Positions 1-11,849 of a DNA stretch of 64,000 nt are shown piece after piece. The notes beneath the pieces were generated by a model, which was not told the origin of the DNA, ran no database searches, and saw nothing but the letters and a program-made list of their open reading frames with translations. Where the stretch lies: assembly GCA_030141605.1 (NCBI GenBank), contig JAQGDQ010000002.1, forward strand, positions 434,001 to 498,000, in the 5' to 3' direction. The translations under genes were made by a program, and so were the position numbers. The number at the start of each line of letters is the position of its first letter. The first letter of the stretch is position 1. Origin of the DNA: Tubiluchus corallicola (taxonomy: Eukaryota; Priapulida; Priapulimorpha; Priapulimorphida; Tubiluchidae).

Positions 1-1306
1 CTTTGGGCAAATAACAAAATTTTGAATACACTGAAATATTAGGCAATTCATTTCATAGCTTAAGCTTGCATTCCCATGAAGAAGAAGATTTGTAATATCG
101 TTATCTGACAATTCATAAATATTGATATTATCAGAGCCCAATATTTCCTTGATTTTGACAAGCATGTATGTCCTAGCTAGAGTAAAAAGAGGACATTTTA
201 ATATAAAATTAAAAAAGAAGCCACACCTGCAATCTGGTAAGACACGAGACCCATCAGTATGAACACAGCCACTAGCCAAAATTCAGTTACCTAAATCCAA
301 CACGCATGCGCGTGTGATAGACTGAAGCTGGACGTTTGCCATATGAGTAATGTTTATGATGTACATTAAAGTTTAGGTACTTTTTAGTTCTTTTTTAAAT
401 GCCGACGAGACGTCAGCTCACGCAAGTTTGCAAGTAAAGCATTCCAGTAATATATGGATGCCACAAAAATGATTTCTCAAACGTAACCGATCTAACATCA
501 AAGTTTCTATAATTATTGCCATTTCGTACATAGTACGGCGTAATCTCTTGTACTTTGGGCGGAAGAATAGAACAGAGATACTGGGCTGTTAAGTTGTTGA
601 TAATTTTGAAGAATAGACAGATGCGACTGTATTTGAAACACAGTGATAACTTGTTTAAGCCACAGTTTAATAATACCTTATCCGGGTCCGATCTGTACAT
701 AACTCCTGAACAAATTCTGGCTGCAGTGAGATGAACATTTTCTAAAAGACGCTGAGCGTTTTCATGACAACCTGACCATATAACATTACCATATTCAATT
801 GCAGGTAAAACTGTGTATTTGTACTGGCATTCACAAGTATCTCTAGGTATATAATGAAAAAAAACTACGCAACGTGTTTAATTTAAAGTTGGCTTTCTCA
901 ACTAGTTTATTAATATGATACTTCCGGATCAGATCTACTGTGAGTTGTATGCCCTAATGCTTATGTGTGGCAACTTGTTTTAGGATATTGTTACTCATGA
1001 ATAAAGATGGGTAAACTGTCGGATTTCTTTTCCGCGTGAACAGCAAAACTTGTGTTTTTGAGGGACTGAATGTGACCAACCAAATTTTGGCCCATTCCTG
1101 GAATTGTACATAGGTCTAAGTTCAGACGATAGGCTGATTCTATAGAATCATCATTATACACATCTATTAAAAAAATATCATCAGCATATAAGCGCATATC
1201 ACAGTGAATATTCTTATTAATATCATTAATATCATGTACACCAAAAACAGCAAGTACTAAAATTGAGCCTTGGGGAACCCCAGCTTTAGAAACCTTGTAT
1301 TTGACG
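1..1306 (-). mobile_element. LINE retrotransposon remnant A, 3' half of reverse transcriptase, runs off the left edge
   Basis: Read on the minus strand this is the C-terminal part of a non-LTR retrotransposon reverse transcriptase. A GVPQGS box is followed by the catalytic YADD at about 1177-1188 (context RLYADDIFLIDVY). A thumb-like region comes next, then a cysteine-bearing tail (VLPDCRCGFFF, about 200-265) and a conserved C-terminal block (ELSDNDITNLLLHGN, about 60-120). The frame is interrupted several times, so it is a dead copy. The 5' break is abrupt at about 1306, just before the GVPQGS box. The same C-terminal block recurs at 59.6-59.9 kb (remnant F), so the two are probably one family. 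It most resembles CR1/L2/jockey-type elements; the clade is inferred. Confidence 0.88.
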
Positions 1307-1680
1307 TACTACATCCCAAAATTACTACTTAATGCAAATATGAAAATGTGGATATGATACCACAAAAGTATGAAAATAGTGTAACTAAAAAACATTTTTC
1401 GTGCGCGTGATTTCCAAACGACACGGATCCAGAAAAATGGGCGTAGCGTGGCAGCCCTGTGGCCGTGACGGCTGTGTAGCACACCATTGGATAGAGAATT
1501 AAGCGGATAATTGCCACTGAGCGCCATCGCGGTAGGTGGCGCTTCTCAAAAATACACATATTTTGACGATTTTCGGACCATAATTCAGGCGGGTTAAAGG
1601 CTCGCAATCCGAAATTGTAAGCTAAGGTGGCCCGCTACCCTAGTTACAAGCACGCCAGATTTGGCCAATTAGCACTGTCT
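1307..1680. other. GC-richer unclassified segment next to LINE A
   Basis: This segment is clearly richer in G+C than its surroundings, with clusters such as gccatcgcggtaggtggcgc and short self-complementary words (CAGCC ... GGCTG). Two minus-strand frames stay open for 72-92 codons in overlapping phases, which suggests compositional openness rather than a gene. It may be a fragment of another repeat interrupted by the LINE. Nothing is recognised. Confidence 0.3.
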
Positions 1681-1993
1681 AGTTTGTGAATTATTCCAGA
1701 AAGATGCGTATTTCGGAAACTAAACATTGCAGAACCAAAATAACAACAGATCTTGAATTTCAAATTTTCGACCGGACATCCCCTTTATTGTCGTTTTCTG
1801 GCTAAGTGAAACTCGACGCGCGACTTTGACAATTTGCATCAGATTCTACGTTTTATTGCGAATTCAGTGATGTATGGCACTCCTCTGTAGGACACATCTT
1901 CCGTTCACAAAGCGTTTAAATGAAACCATGTCGATACCTAATGGTCGATGGTGACTTCTAGGTCAGTTAAGTCTTCAGTGTTAGTCGCGATAG

Positions 1994-2037
1994 ACTGGCG
2001 AAAATAACACTGGCGAATTGTATACTGGCGAAACGAC
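1994..2037. repeat. Three 15-bp tandem units (ACTGGCGAA...)
   Basis: Three copies begin with ACTGGCG at 1994, 2009 and 2024, an exact 15-bp period. The flanks 1681-1993 and 2038-2896 show no gene or other feature. A similar word (actggcgaa) occurs in the minisatellite at 54 kb. Confidence 0.6.
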
Positions 2038-2896
2038 ATTCAACCGTGCTTGTTCACCTATCGTTACTGTTTCTGAGATTTAGTTACAGCTGACTGCCAA
2101 TTGTGCTTTGTTGCTGATTTGCAATTCAGCCTACAAGCCAAAGAAATATGACAAACCCAAAATTTTCAAAATTATTTGTAGAAACTTGCAACCGTTAATC
2201 ACAATTATGTCTGATCCTAATTATATAAGAGAAAAAAATCATCAATAGACAACAGAGAGAAAGTTTAAAAGAGCTCCACGAAGGCAAAAAACTAACCTAC
2301 ACGTACAGACGAAAGACACTACTTCTCACTAGTCTGAGCTAGCCTATAAATTAAGCAAGAGTATCTAAACTGTACAGACAAGCTCAGACATACTTCTAAC
2401 GACATACTATTTGTAGTTTGAATGTCATTCGTAAAGACAAAATTTCACTTGGATACTGAATGTTCACTTTCCGAGTATAAATTGTAAGATATTTATGCAT
2501 TGATTTATATGTATTTCTTATAATTTACAAGACAACGGATTTAAACAAAAAGCCAATCAGCTGAATATGGAGAACGTTCGTTGGTTGGTGGAGAAATAAA
2601 AGTTAGATAAATAAGACGCCGGTGTGTCAGGAAATTAATACAAAATATTGCGCCTTACTTGACAAAGTCAAGTTGCATGCTTGTGGCATTTGTTGGATTT
2701 TCACTCATTCGTTTAAATAAGAGCCCAGAGAGAGAGGCTGTTATACAATGGCATTTTGGTTATGAGATTTATCTCTTTATGTTCTGGCATGTTGTTATAC
2801 ATATTGTAACGAACTTCCCCTCCCCCAAAAAATCATGTTGTTACTCCCCGGGGGGAGAATGGCCTAGTCCTGCACGAACCCGAGCTGAGTACATGA

Positions 2897-3151
2897 GTCA
2901 GTTCAAGCGAGCAATCTCCAAAGCAGTATATCAGACCAATACGCCAAGACTATGCCACACACGCTAATGCAAAGACTGCTTACGATTCGGAAGCAAGGAA
3001 GCAATTAAATTCGCAAAACAGTGAAACACAGAAAAGATTACCGTTTGACCTTTTCAGCGAAAATCCGGTTCACAAGAGATTTAATGTGTCACAGAATTTC
3101 AACAAGCAGTCTAACTCCAAAACTATTTCAAATGTCATTACAGCTGGATAA
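2897..3151 (+). CDS. Unidentified open coding-like segment (about 84 codons, ends TAA)
   Basis: An open frame with no ATG start runs from just after an in-frame TGA to TAA at 3149-3151. The translation is polar and rich in Ser, Asn, Gln and Lys; it includes KTAYDSEARKQLNSQN and RLPFDLFSENPVHKRF. It has more G+C than its flanks. A possible 3' splice site (gagtcag) lies at 2901, and a donor-like GTGAGG immediately follows the stop. This looks like part of a disordered protein or an old element, but I recognise no family and there are no catalytic motifs. A chance frame remains possible. Confidence 0.3.
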   Translation, partial: VSSSEQSPKQYIRPIRQDYATHANAKTAYDSEARKQLNSQNSETQKRLPFDLFSENPVHKRFNVSQNFNKQSNSKTISNVITAG

Positions 3152-3241
3152 GTGAGGTAAATTCTCTCGAACTTGGAACTATTCTAATTATGAAGCCAAT
3201 GTCTCACTTTTCTTACATTGATTTCTACTTACGATTAATAG

Positions 3242-3364
3242 CATCCTGAACATCTAGAACTGTCTTACAAAATAGCACTTGTTGTTCGATGTGGAAAATT
3301 AGGCCAAAGAATGACTGACATGATCTTTGCCTGCGACTTTGAGATAGTGCTACCAAAGTATTGA
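3242..3364 (+). CDS. Unidentified 40-codon exon-like segment ending in TGA
   Basis: A pyrimidine-containing acceptor (...ttctacttacgattaatag) precedes a frame that reads HPEHLELSYKIALVVRCGKL and continues through MTDMIFACDFEIVLPKY to TGA. The amino-acid mix is protein-like. It lies 90 bp after the segment at 2897-3151 on the same strand, so the two could be neighbouring exons. However, the first has its own in-frame stop just before the donor-like site, which argues against a simple intact gene. The family is unknown. Confidence 0.28.
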   Translation, partial: HPEHLELSYKIALVVRCGKLGQRMTDMIFACDFEIVLPKY

Positions 3365-5450
3365 GGTTTTTTTGCTACAGACGAATAGTGAAGGTGCAGA
3401 AGAATCTGGTCAAAAAAGGAACTGTGACTAAGCTAAACTTAATTTGAAACTAGGAAGCCAATTAGCACGCAAGCCATAAAATGGAAAAAATTTACATAGT
3501 ACGTTATTGCGTTATTGCTTAGTTGCACATTCTAACTATTGGAACTTTTTGCTAATTTGCTAAAAATGTCTACAGGTATTTTTGCAAATCAATTTAATAG
3601 GTTTATTAATTAAAAATTAGTTTTTGTCTTCAGATTTTGCACCATGAACAATGATGCTTCGTCACAAAATAAATAGTTATTATGTCATTGTTAGTATTGG
3701 CGTTTGTGGTTTCGTTGTATTTAATTTTATATTTTATACAATTTAGCAATCTGTAAGCCACAGTCCAACACTAATTGGCAGGTGTAGTTATTGGAAGTGG
3801 TTGTGGCGGAACAGGAATTTAGGTTGTTAACAAAATTAACCTCTGAGATGAGACAAAGAATTAGCAGAAGATTTTCACCGCGTTCAAAAACGTTCTCCTC
3901 CTGATTTTCCCGGCGGTTACTCATTTATTTGTTGACCGTGCTTGATATTACTTAACTCCGTTCCTTAAAAATACACTATGACCATTCAGCATCGATTAAC
4001 TTTTATTATATAAGAATGTCCTCTGCACACGTAAACTATTCTTTAATAATATTTATTATGTAGCAACTGTTACATAATAGAGCTACCCGATGTTATTAAA
4101 CCACGGTAAATAACTATTAAAACTCCACAAGCTTTACAATTTAATAGCAATTACTAATTAATAAGAGATACTGTTCCATAACTACCACATTCAATGACAT
4201 AGCGATTATCGATACAATATAGTGCAGTGACCCTTTCAACTTAACCCTCTAATATCAACGGTTATGTAACCCGTGTGATACAAACCTAACAAGTCTTCAA
4301 AACTTTAAATATTTTTACCATCTCGAAGTTTTTTTATCATTACGATCTAGTTTTAATATGCTGTCATCTAATTCCCAATTTGCAAGAGGACCACCGAGCG
4401 ACCCTATTTCGTAAATCTGCACAAACTAATTCAATATCATATCGACCATTTATCTTTGCCAGATCATGTACGAGGACAGGATTACTGTTTAGAAATTTGG
4501 CTTCACCACATGTAGGCGTTACATGAAAATGGACACAAAACCTTGTTTAACTACAAAGACTCTTTAGAAACCGCACGCCAAACGTTGAATGTGAACTACT
4601 AATGTTAGGATACTGCACTAATCGATGACAAACCATTGCAAAAATACCCTGCCTACTTGTAACCCAAGTATAGTCGGTTGTGCAAACTGCAGTTGGCTTA
4701 TACTGATCGATTAATAATATGCAGCGATTGTGCTTACCAGAGTACCAATCCTTTAATGTGTTATATGTGGTAGTGCAGTAAAGTATCCGGAAGGCAGTTG
4801 CACACAGTGTTCACGCTGGACATTAACCACGCTATTTGCACGAACATGTTCCGCAACACAGGCGTGGTTACATTGGTTAAAGGTGCGATGAAAAAATTGA
4901 ATCTATAGAATGGGAACTAACCCGACGAACCCTTTACTTATTTATCGTTTGAGTGCCCAGTGGTCGACTGAAGAAGACATACTAAAACAGCACGGTACAC
5001 TGCTACCTACTCTGTGCCAGTCAAGAACGGCAACAATCGCACGCGCTGACGAATTTCTCTGACCCAACAATGGCTCTTGCCGTGTTGATCCAACGTACTT
5101 TGGACAAGACAAATGGCTCATTGTATCAAATTGGTACTTTTAGTTTTGCTAAAGAGCAAAACAGCAAACGGAAAGACAGTAAAAGTCTCGTTAAAACCTC
5201 ACATCCTAACCAAACAGCATCCAGAATCAGCAGGAGGGAACCTGCTCATCGGATTTTGGGCGGTATTCCTAACTGCTGCAAAGTTACCTCCACCGAACTA
5301 TTACCCAGCTGAACTACTTTTTGTATGCGTAGCAGATTGCTTGCTGCTAAGTAACTTCTTACCACATGCCACGAAACGCAACAAACACCAAATATACATT
5401 TGAGCAAGTAATCTTTATCGTAAATTGCTACAATTAAACACCCGATTTAC
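3365..5450. other. No firm gene; presumed intron of the FRS2-like gene with one small ORF
   Basis: Most of this stretch is featureless AT-rich DNA. I searched it on the minus strand for the second half of the FRS2 PTB domain and found none. From about 4760 to 5400 G+C rises and several overlapping frames are open on both strands, as expected of an unclassified repeat. Within it, an ATG at 4910 in a good initiation context (A at -3, G at +4) opens 50 codons to TGA at 5060-5062 (MGTNPTNPLLIYRLSAQ...). Its status is uncertain. A minus-strand frame at 3727-3924 is also unexplained. Confidence 0.35.
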
Positions 5451-5692
5451 CTTCTTCCAGTTTCAAAGGAGAAAATGTCCCTATCGAATCCATACCTCCG
5501 CAAGCAGTGCAACGGCCACCGGACGGTTTTTGAGCCATCTTGTTCAACGTAGACGATGTCTTCAGTCGTAACTTCCATGTTTCCTTGCCCCAGTGTAGTT
5601 TCTTCACCCAAATTTGCCTCATCAATCCTGTCAACTGCAAAAGTCTGCTCTTGGCTTCCCTTATTAAAGAGTGTGCAGTTGAGACATCCCAT
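5451..5692 (-). CDS. FRS2-like: FRS2/FRS3-like fibroblast growth factor receptor substrate, first coding exon (N-terminus and part of PTB domain)
   Basis: FRS2-family proteins are membrane-anchored adaptors that couple receptor tyrosine kinases (FGF and neurotrophin receptors) to Grb2/Shp2 signalling through an IRS-type PTB domain. The exon encodes about 80 residues starting MGCLNC, a typical N-myristoylation/palmitoylation start. The PTB fold then begins (NMEVTTEDIVYVEQDG) and ends in the hallmark WPLHCLRRYGFDRDIFSFE, followed by TGRR. Known FRS2 proteins share the MG-start, the short linker and the CLRRYG.D...FSFE.GRR core. The ATG at 5692 has A at -3 and G at +4. The exon ends in AG|GTAAAT at 5451/5450 (phase 2), so the rest of PTB and the tyrosine-rich tail lie on later exons at lower coordinates. 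None is seen down to base 1, so the gene probably continues off the window. Upstream untranslated exons were not identified. A DOK/IRS-type relative is the only serious alternative. Confidence 0.9.
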
Positions 5693-5880
5693 AATTTCAG
5701 GATAAACAAAGACTTTCGATCCTGTCAGATAGATCGATAGGAGGAGACCATTTGTGTCACAGTTTATCGATTGCTTTAATATGCCGCTTCAACCAAATGA
5801 TCTTAGAACATATTCATGCCACTGGTTTGCTAAAATACAAATCAAAACACAGGTTACGAACATTTCCTGTTCTTATTTTA

Positions 5881-5976
5881 CTTATTTATTTATTTATATT
5901 ATTTGGTTTATTTATTCGTTTATTTGTTCGTTCGTTCGCTCGTTCATTCATTCATGCATTCATTTGTTCATTTGTT
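5881..5976. repeat. Imperfect tetranucleotide array (TTTA/TTCG/TTCA)
   Basis: Consecutive TTTA-, TTCG- and TTCA-type words form an interrupted tetranucleotide array. The overlapping plus-strand frames rich in Phe, Ile, Arg and Ser are translations of this repeat and not genes. Confidence 0.85.
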
Positions 5977-8471
5977 TGAAAGTATTTTAATTTTTTTCTA
6001 CTTTTGTAAGGAGGTAGTAATGTAGTATCGCCTTATTAATGGGAAAGACACCTGACTAAAAACAATGCCAAACCACTTCTCTGAATTAGCTAATTAATCT
6101 CACACAACTGCAATAAAGTTCTAAGGAGAGAGTTGAGAAAGTTATTCTGCTTGACTGGGTTCGCATAGTTTGGAAGTCTAGTTACCATCCATCTCTTCAT
6201 ACATTAATCAGAGCCAGAAATGTTCAGGAAGCCGATCGTATGCTAAACCACTTTTCTATACCATAGTGTCTTAACACTAACATTGCCAACATGACTCATT
6301 ATGCTACGTAACAGCAAAAGAAACCATAATTTGCGTTAATTACTGAAAGAGTGTGAATGTTGAGCAGTTATATCAACGTTGGGGACCCACTTAAAAGCGA
6401 CACGTAATTAGATTCCAGTGAGAGTTGCAATCTCAGGTTTACCGGTCATGATTAAGATTGCATAGAGCGAAAAGCAATGTCACTGCTTTCACACACACAG
6501 AAGTAACTTGAAGCTGCACAAAAGCTAACAAAGTAACCATCGTGGCGCTCTATGATTATGCTTAGTAGATTACCAATTTGATCATACAAATTGGCTTCGT
6601 TTTCCAATATTAATTAAATGTTGGCACAGCGTTACGATGAGGGAATGTTTCCAGGCAAAAGATAGTAGGTGTTATGACCTGTTTGGCTTGCTTCTCATTA
6701 TTTCCGGCGTTCTTAATGGCACTGGGAAGCTTTGATAGATTTGGATAAAGCATCCATAACTACAAACACAATTATAAATGTTCACGATGGATATAAATAG
6801 CCTATCATCCACGAATCCGTTAAATATATTTATACTTATTTGTATTATTCGCAGTTTTTTCTATCCTTGTTGCATTCAAATACATTAAGAGGTTGTTAAC
6901 CACGAAGTGGAATAGCTTAGCTATGGGCATAAGTATTTGCGTCTGCACAAGATATTTAAAGTTTTAATCTTGCAACTAAAAATGATTTATTAAGTCATGT
7001 AGATTTGTCTTCAAAAAATTGTCTAAACCATGTCTCGCTACTGACCTAACCATGTTTCATCATTTACAAAAATAGTATTAGCTTAGTGTTGTTAGTGTTA
7101 TTATATAAAAAAATAACAATATTTTTAGATATACTAAGATACAAGACTATCTTAGCTACATATTCTTGCTCCCACAAAACAAAATCTGGTTAAATTGCAG
7201 CAAGAATCTTAGCGCTTATTATATGTCTACATCTAAATATATAAGTATATTTCAGTAGAATATGTTATATGTTTACCCTGTAAAAGGTAAACTGGGATAT
7301 GGAAATATGGAAAAGTGATAAAAAGTGTTGAAAACAAGATAAAATAAATGCTTATTACTAGTAGATGGAAAAGCTAGAGGAGTGACGGCAGCTGTTAGAC
7401 GATTTTATAAAGAATGAGAGTTTTCTTGATGAACGCATCAAAGTACATGTACATATTTTTCTAAAAAAGTTTCACTTTTCAGTGAAAAAACTAATGTGCT
7501 TCTTAGCATACAAAAATTTTTCACGAGTGCATAAAAAACTGCGAACTTTACTTAGAATGGATCGTTTAGCTAGTCAATTAACTGATCAGTAAATTTTGAC
7601 CGAATTTCCCATTTAGTGTATTTTTTATTATTTTTAGATACATTTAGTTTATACTTTCACTATCAAAAATGTTTCCCGAACTCGTATATGGTTAAGTGCT
7701 CGGCAAATTATTTCTTCAAGAATGCAAGCCTCAGTAGGAAGTTAATGAAGCTGCACAAAACGTTTTTAGGAGCATCACTACAATCCATCTGAAATTCGTG
7801 CAAATACATGGACAGTACTTTATAAAACAGTTATACTTTCAACAATGGAATGTCATGAATACACAGTACAAACTACATACAGACACACATACATAAGCAA
7901 CAGCAATAGTAACACAGAATGCTATTGTTATATTAGCTAATTGTTTCTGCATGGATTTAGTACTTTAGTAATTAAAAACAGAGACTCAGACGGTATATAG
8001 GTAATAGAAATTCATTATCGCGCATTCATTATCCGGTATCACGTCTATGGAACGCCTTTTAGATAAAATTGATAGTCAATTTTATAATTTTCATATCACC
8101 ACTACTTACAAGAAAAAAATTATTATTATCATTAATATCTCTAAATTTTGGTACAATTAAAGCTACTTTATCATAAAATATAATTCTCAAGGCATTATAA
8201 AAAGACATCTAGTTACGAAGTGTAGTTGTTCCTCAATTTCATTAGGGCATACATATACCATTATTTGTACATGAATGCTTCCTTGTTTACGATATCCACC
8301 GTGTTGGTGCATTTAGTTACAGCGTATTTATTGATATCAAAAAAGCAAGTAGTTCTCTAATTGACAGTGCATTTTAAAAGTTCTATACGTTCGTCATTTA
8401 CTTTAGCTTTCAGTTCTGTTATGGTTGTAAATTTCATTTACCACAATTGTTCATAATCATTCGTTATTCTT
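5977..8471. other. No feature recognised
   Basis: AT-rich DNA with many stops in all frames. The only local oddity is an inverted repeat (tttacc ... ggtaaa) at about 7270-7295. No exon with convincing borders, RNA gene or element was found. Confidence 0.5.
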
Positions 8472-8759
8472 TTATCTAATTTGTTGAAATCTCGCTATAA
8501 GTGACTCTACACGTATAATAACACTTTCTAAACATAAAATGACACTTCTGTTTTCATAAACCTCGGCAACCACATTACTTGATTGGCATTTTGTAGTCTC
8601 GAAAAGTGTGAAATTGCCTTTCACTTGCAAGAAGACATTGTGTTTACTGTGTGACAGTAGCTGTCTAGATGTGGAAACACTGCACATGATGTGACAGTTC
8701 AGATGACTTGACAGCTCAGCTACTGTCAGCACCTCTCCACGCCGTTTACTGTCGGCCAC
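8472..8759 (-). CDS. Unidentified open coding-like segment, minus strand
   Basis: An open frame of 95 codons without an ATG at its head (it begins with GTG) ends in TAA. The translation contains VLTVAELSSHLNCHIMC and LQVKGNFTLFETTKCQSS, a balanced, protein-like composition with scattered Cys. Acceptor-like cag sites occur near its 5' side (gtgctgacag). It could be an internal or terminal exon, but no domain is recognised. It lies 2.8 kb upstream of the FRS2-like exon on the same strand; nothing ties the two together. Confidence 0.25.
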   Translation of the reverse strand: MADSKRRGEVLTVAELSSHLNCHIMCSVSTSRQLLSHSKHNVFLQVKGNFTLFETTKCQSSNVVAEVYENRSVILCLESVIIRVESLIARFQQIR

Positions 8760-8876
8760 AGTAATAATCTATAAAATGGAACAGACAGAACTCTAATGCA
8801 TATCAATTATTGGTCCAGCACGAAATTTCACTTACTTACAGTAGCACACTGCTTGGAAATTCAATTGAGTTGTAAT

Positions 8877-9017
8877 TTATAAATAAATATCATGCTGTCC
8901 GCAGTCGCTCGCTTCCAAAGGCACACGACCAGGAGATTTTGATAAGGCAATTTCGAGGGCCAAGTGGCATAATGCCAGCAGTAAAAAAATTATTGACAAC
9001 GAAACAAATTTCAGCAT
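8877..9017 (-). CDS. Possible 46-codon secreted micropeptide
   Basis: An internal ATG at 9017 opens a short frame. It has a textbook signal-peptide profile (MLKFVSLSIIFLLLALCHLA) followed by a polar tail ending DCGQHDIYL and TAA. There is no dibasic processing site or repeat of a neuropeptide unit, and the initiation context is weak (T at -3). It could be chance hydrophobicity from T-rich DNA. Confidence 0.18.
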   Translation of the reverse strand: MLKFVSLSIIFLLLALCHLALEIALSKSPGRVPLEASDCGQHDIYL

Positions 9018-9562
9018 ACACAACTGGACGAGACAAAATACATAAAACAAAGGTTGTCCACTCACACAGAATATCAATGCCCTAAGTTCAAGTGCGGTTT
9101 TAAAAACATGATGCGGTAAAGGTGGTGGTAGCAATACTGATATACTGTAGCTTTAAAAATTTTACAGTTATTTGTAAGTAATAAAACTCAGTCTTTGATT
9201 AATTGTTTTTGCCAAGTTCAAAATCTAGTGATTACTTTACTTGGTGTAGCATTCATAAGGTTACTGAGGTAAAGTTTGTATCCCAGAATTCTGCAGATTC
9301 CCTCAAGCGCGTGAGTAAATACAGAAACAGATTAGATGCTCTTCATCTTGGACTTTCATACCTATAAGGCCATATAATGTAACTGATAATAAATTGTGCC
9401 TCTTTTTATATTACTGTATCCTTATTTTGGCATTTTGCAAATGTTATCATGACTCAATCATCGTCATAACATGCATTCCTCATCAAAATGCTGAATTTCT
9501 ACCTTTTCGCACTTTGTGTTCATCTTAGAAAGAAATTGTATGCTCACGGTAAATCTAATAAA

Positions 9563-9802
9563 TTATAAAATTTTAACTTGATCGCAGCTACATCGCTTTT
9601 CTACGGGAATCCTAGCAAATCGGTGTGAGCTCAAGCGCGTTCTAGCAGCTATACGTTGATATTCGGATATATAGTCCGAAATACAAAATCCGTAGAATGA
9701 CTCATCTTGAATTTTGAAATCAGCTGTACGTCGCGATGTATCCAAATCTTGTAAGGCGCGTGGTTTTGCGTCTATATCAGATTTCGGGCTCTTCAGAATC
9801 TC
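9563..9802 (-). CDS. Unidentified 79-codon coding-like segment, minus strand
   Basis: The frame is open from just after a TGA at about 9805 to TAA at 9563. It reads EILKSPKSDIDAKPRALQDL, then TADFKIQDESFYGFCISDYI and SSHRFARIPVEKRCSCDQ. The composition is balanced, CpG-containing and more gene-like than the flanks. A possible acceptor (attctgaag) precedes codon 5. A second minus-strand exon-like piece (about 10007-10086, acceptor ttgcag, donor GCG|GTATAT) lies 200 bp upstream and could be its neighbour. No family is recognised; an old transposon fragment is equally possible. Confidence 0.3.
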   Translation of the reverse strand, partial: EILKSPKSDIDAKPRALQDLDTSRRTADFKIQDESFYGFCISDYISEYQRIAARTRLSSHRFARIPVEKRCSCDQVKIL

Positions 9803-11849
9803 TCAATTTCTTTGGCACATTTCCCCATAGTGTATATAGGGCTGTATCTAGGTCTGTCTTAGTTCAAGAGCTGACCGTAAATAAACTAAGTAAATAAAAG
9901 AACTAGATGCATAAAAATCATTGGCAGTGACTTTCTTTAAAAAATTCAATTGCCTTGATTTAATTTCAAATTTACAGCTGATTATATATGTATATACCGC
10001 TCTCAATATGCACCAGATCAGTACATGTATATCGGGCGTACAGTAAACACTTCTTTCAACCTCTGCAGCATTGACTGACAGATGCACTGCAAATTATTGG
10101 CCAGATATGATTCGCACCCACACAAAACAATGCTTGACATAGCACTTTGCCAAACCAATTTCTTCACTGAAAGGGACGTCTTTATTTTTAGCAATGAAAG
10201 AAGAATATTTTCAAAGAATGGCCATCTTTACATAGATGAGAAGTTGAAACTTGATTTTCAGCTTGTAGTACGATGATTATATTGCATAAAGTTATTCGTA
10301 AATTGTTGTATGTTACGTAACTTACGTGTGCATAACTTATCTGCGTATGTGCTCATAACTGCTGTACGTGAATTAAACTTAAATCGCTTACGCATGGGGA
10401 GGTTAAGTGCACTTAACGGTTCGTATTTACTAGTGATACATGAATCGCAACTAATTCCTTAAGCATGCGTAAATCGTTCGTACGCACAAAGTGTGTACTC
10501 AGCACAACTGAGAAAATGTTTATATTTATGAAAATTTCAAGATTTACTATGTGTAGCAGGTTCATGTATGGCATTTTGCCACTTAGTATCCCTGGTATCA
10601 GTACTTTCTAGAAAGTAATAGATTGGTAATTAGAGGAATGTTGCGCGTATATTGCAATAGAATTTACAATTCATATGTGTACGCTACCTTACTTGTTGCT
10701 ATATATGATATTGTTCTTAAACTTTAAAATCAGATTTTTAGTTGTAGGCAAACCTTATCTTTAATGCAACAGAAATTAATCAGTCTATGTGACTGTATAA
10801 GTACTGCTTATAATTCTACGAAAGAAAAACGTATAGTTACTATGGTACGTTTACAATGGGGAGAGGAAAGAATTGGTTAATTACTTCCTTTGCAATCAAT
10901 ACACCAACAGGTAAAGCTCCTAACAGTAATTATTTTAAGAAAGTTTACTGGATAAGTAAACAACCCGGACTCAATATGTTGTTTCGCACCATCGACTTTT
11001 GTCTAGTTAAAGTTCATATGCAAATAGATAATTGACGATGAGAGAATTTGATTAACTGGAAACATCCGTTTGTTACAACTATTAAGGTTGGCTACATTAG
11101 GATTACTCGGCTGGTACCTTTCTTGTTAAGTATCACTCTGTCGATGCTATTGGGTGTCGGACAGTCATTTGTTTGTCGTCGTTAAAAAGTCTATGGGAGT
11201 CGCTTGAATTTCACAATGTTCAAGTCGACTAAAGTCAATCGTTTGCCATCATCCTAAAATAACTGTGGTCCATCAGTTTTCAACGTCATCGATCGTGGTC
11301 ATCAGTGTGTCACCTTACTCATGCATAATGTTTCAACAAGCGCCACAGAATATTAATTTAAATTTCGCACAAACTAATACTGCCTATTCCAACTTTTGCA
11401 GCAATCAGCTTACAACCACAAGGACACAAAGTCTACTAATAAGACTTCGTGAATAATAAATTATAATATCTGGATTTATACTGTGTTCGATTTGATGAAT
11501 TCAACAGTCCTTGTTAAAAGCAGTCTCGTTCTAATAAATGTGACATATTTTCTGGGACGTAAATCTCACGTTTATAGACTTGCACAATCTGCGGCTGTCT
11601 AATAGATAACGAATATAAACGATGGTTTTCTCGATTTTTCATCATCTGAATTTAATCAAGTGTCGCGGTTGCCACAATAACTCCTTTTACAAAGAAACCA
11701 TCGTGCAAAACTCAGTCTTATTAATTTTTGCACAAGTAATCTTCTTATTCAGTTTATTTACATGATGTACAACCACATTTATCAAAATAAACAGGATACC
11801 CAAAATTCTGCATTGGGATTCGAACAAGTTTCCCTCTAATAGTAAGGCA
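9803..11849. other. No firm gene; palindrome-rich patch at about 10280-10500
   Basis: Between 10280 and 10500 short self-complementary words recur (gttacgtaac, gtgcac, cttacgcat, gcatgc, cgtacg), as in a decayed miniature inverted-repeat element. Plus-strand frames at 10082-10276 and 11265-11456 are open for 63-64 codons but have no splice or family support. The rest is featureless. Confidence 0.35.

Noticed and set aside
2816-2865. CCCC(G)GGGG palindrome (ttactccccggggggagaa) as a regulatory stem
   Set aside because: It is short, with no terminator or known element context in a eukaryotic setting;  noted only as a local GC cluster.
5434-5709. Alternative 91-codon frame overlapping the FRS2-like exon
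   Set aside because: It is the out-of-frame shadow of the PTB-encoding frame, which has clear family motifs.
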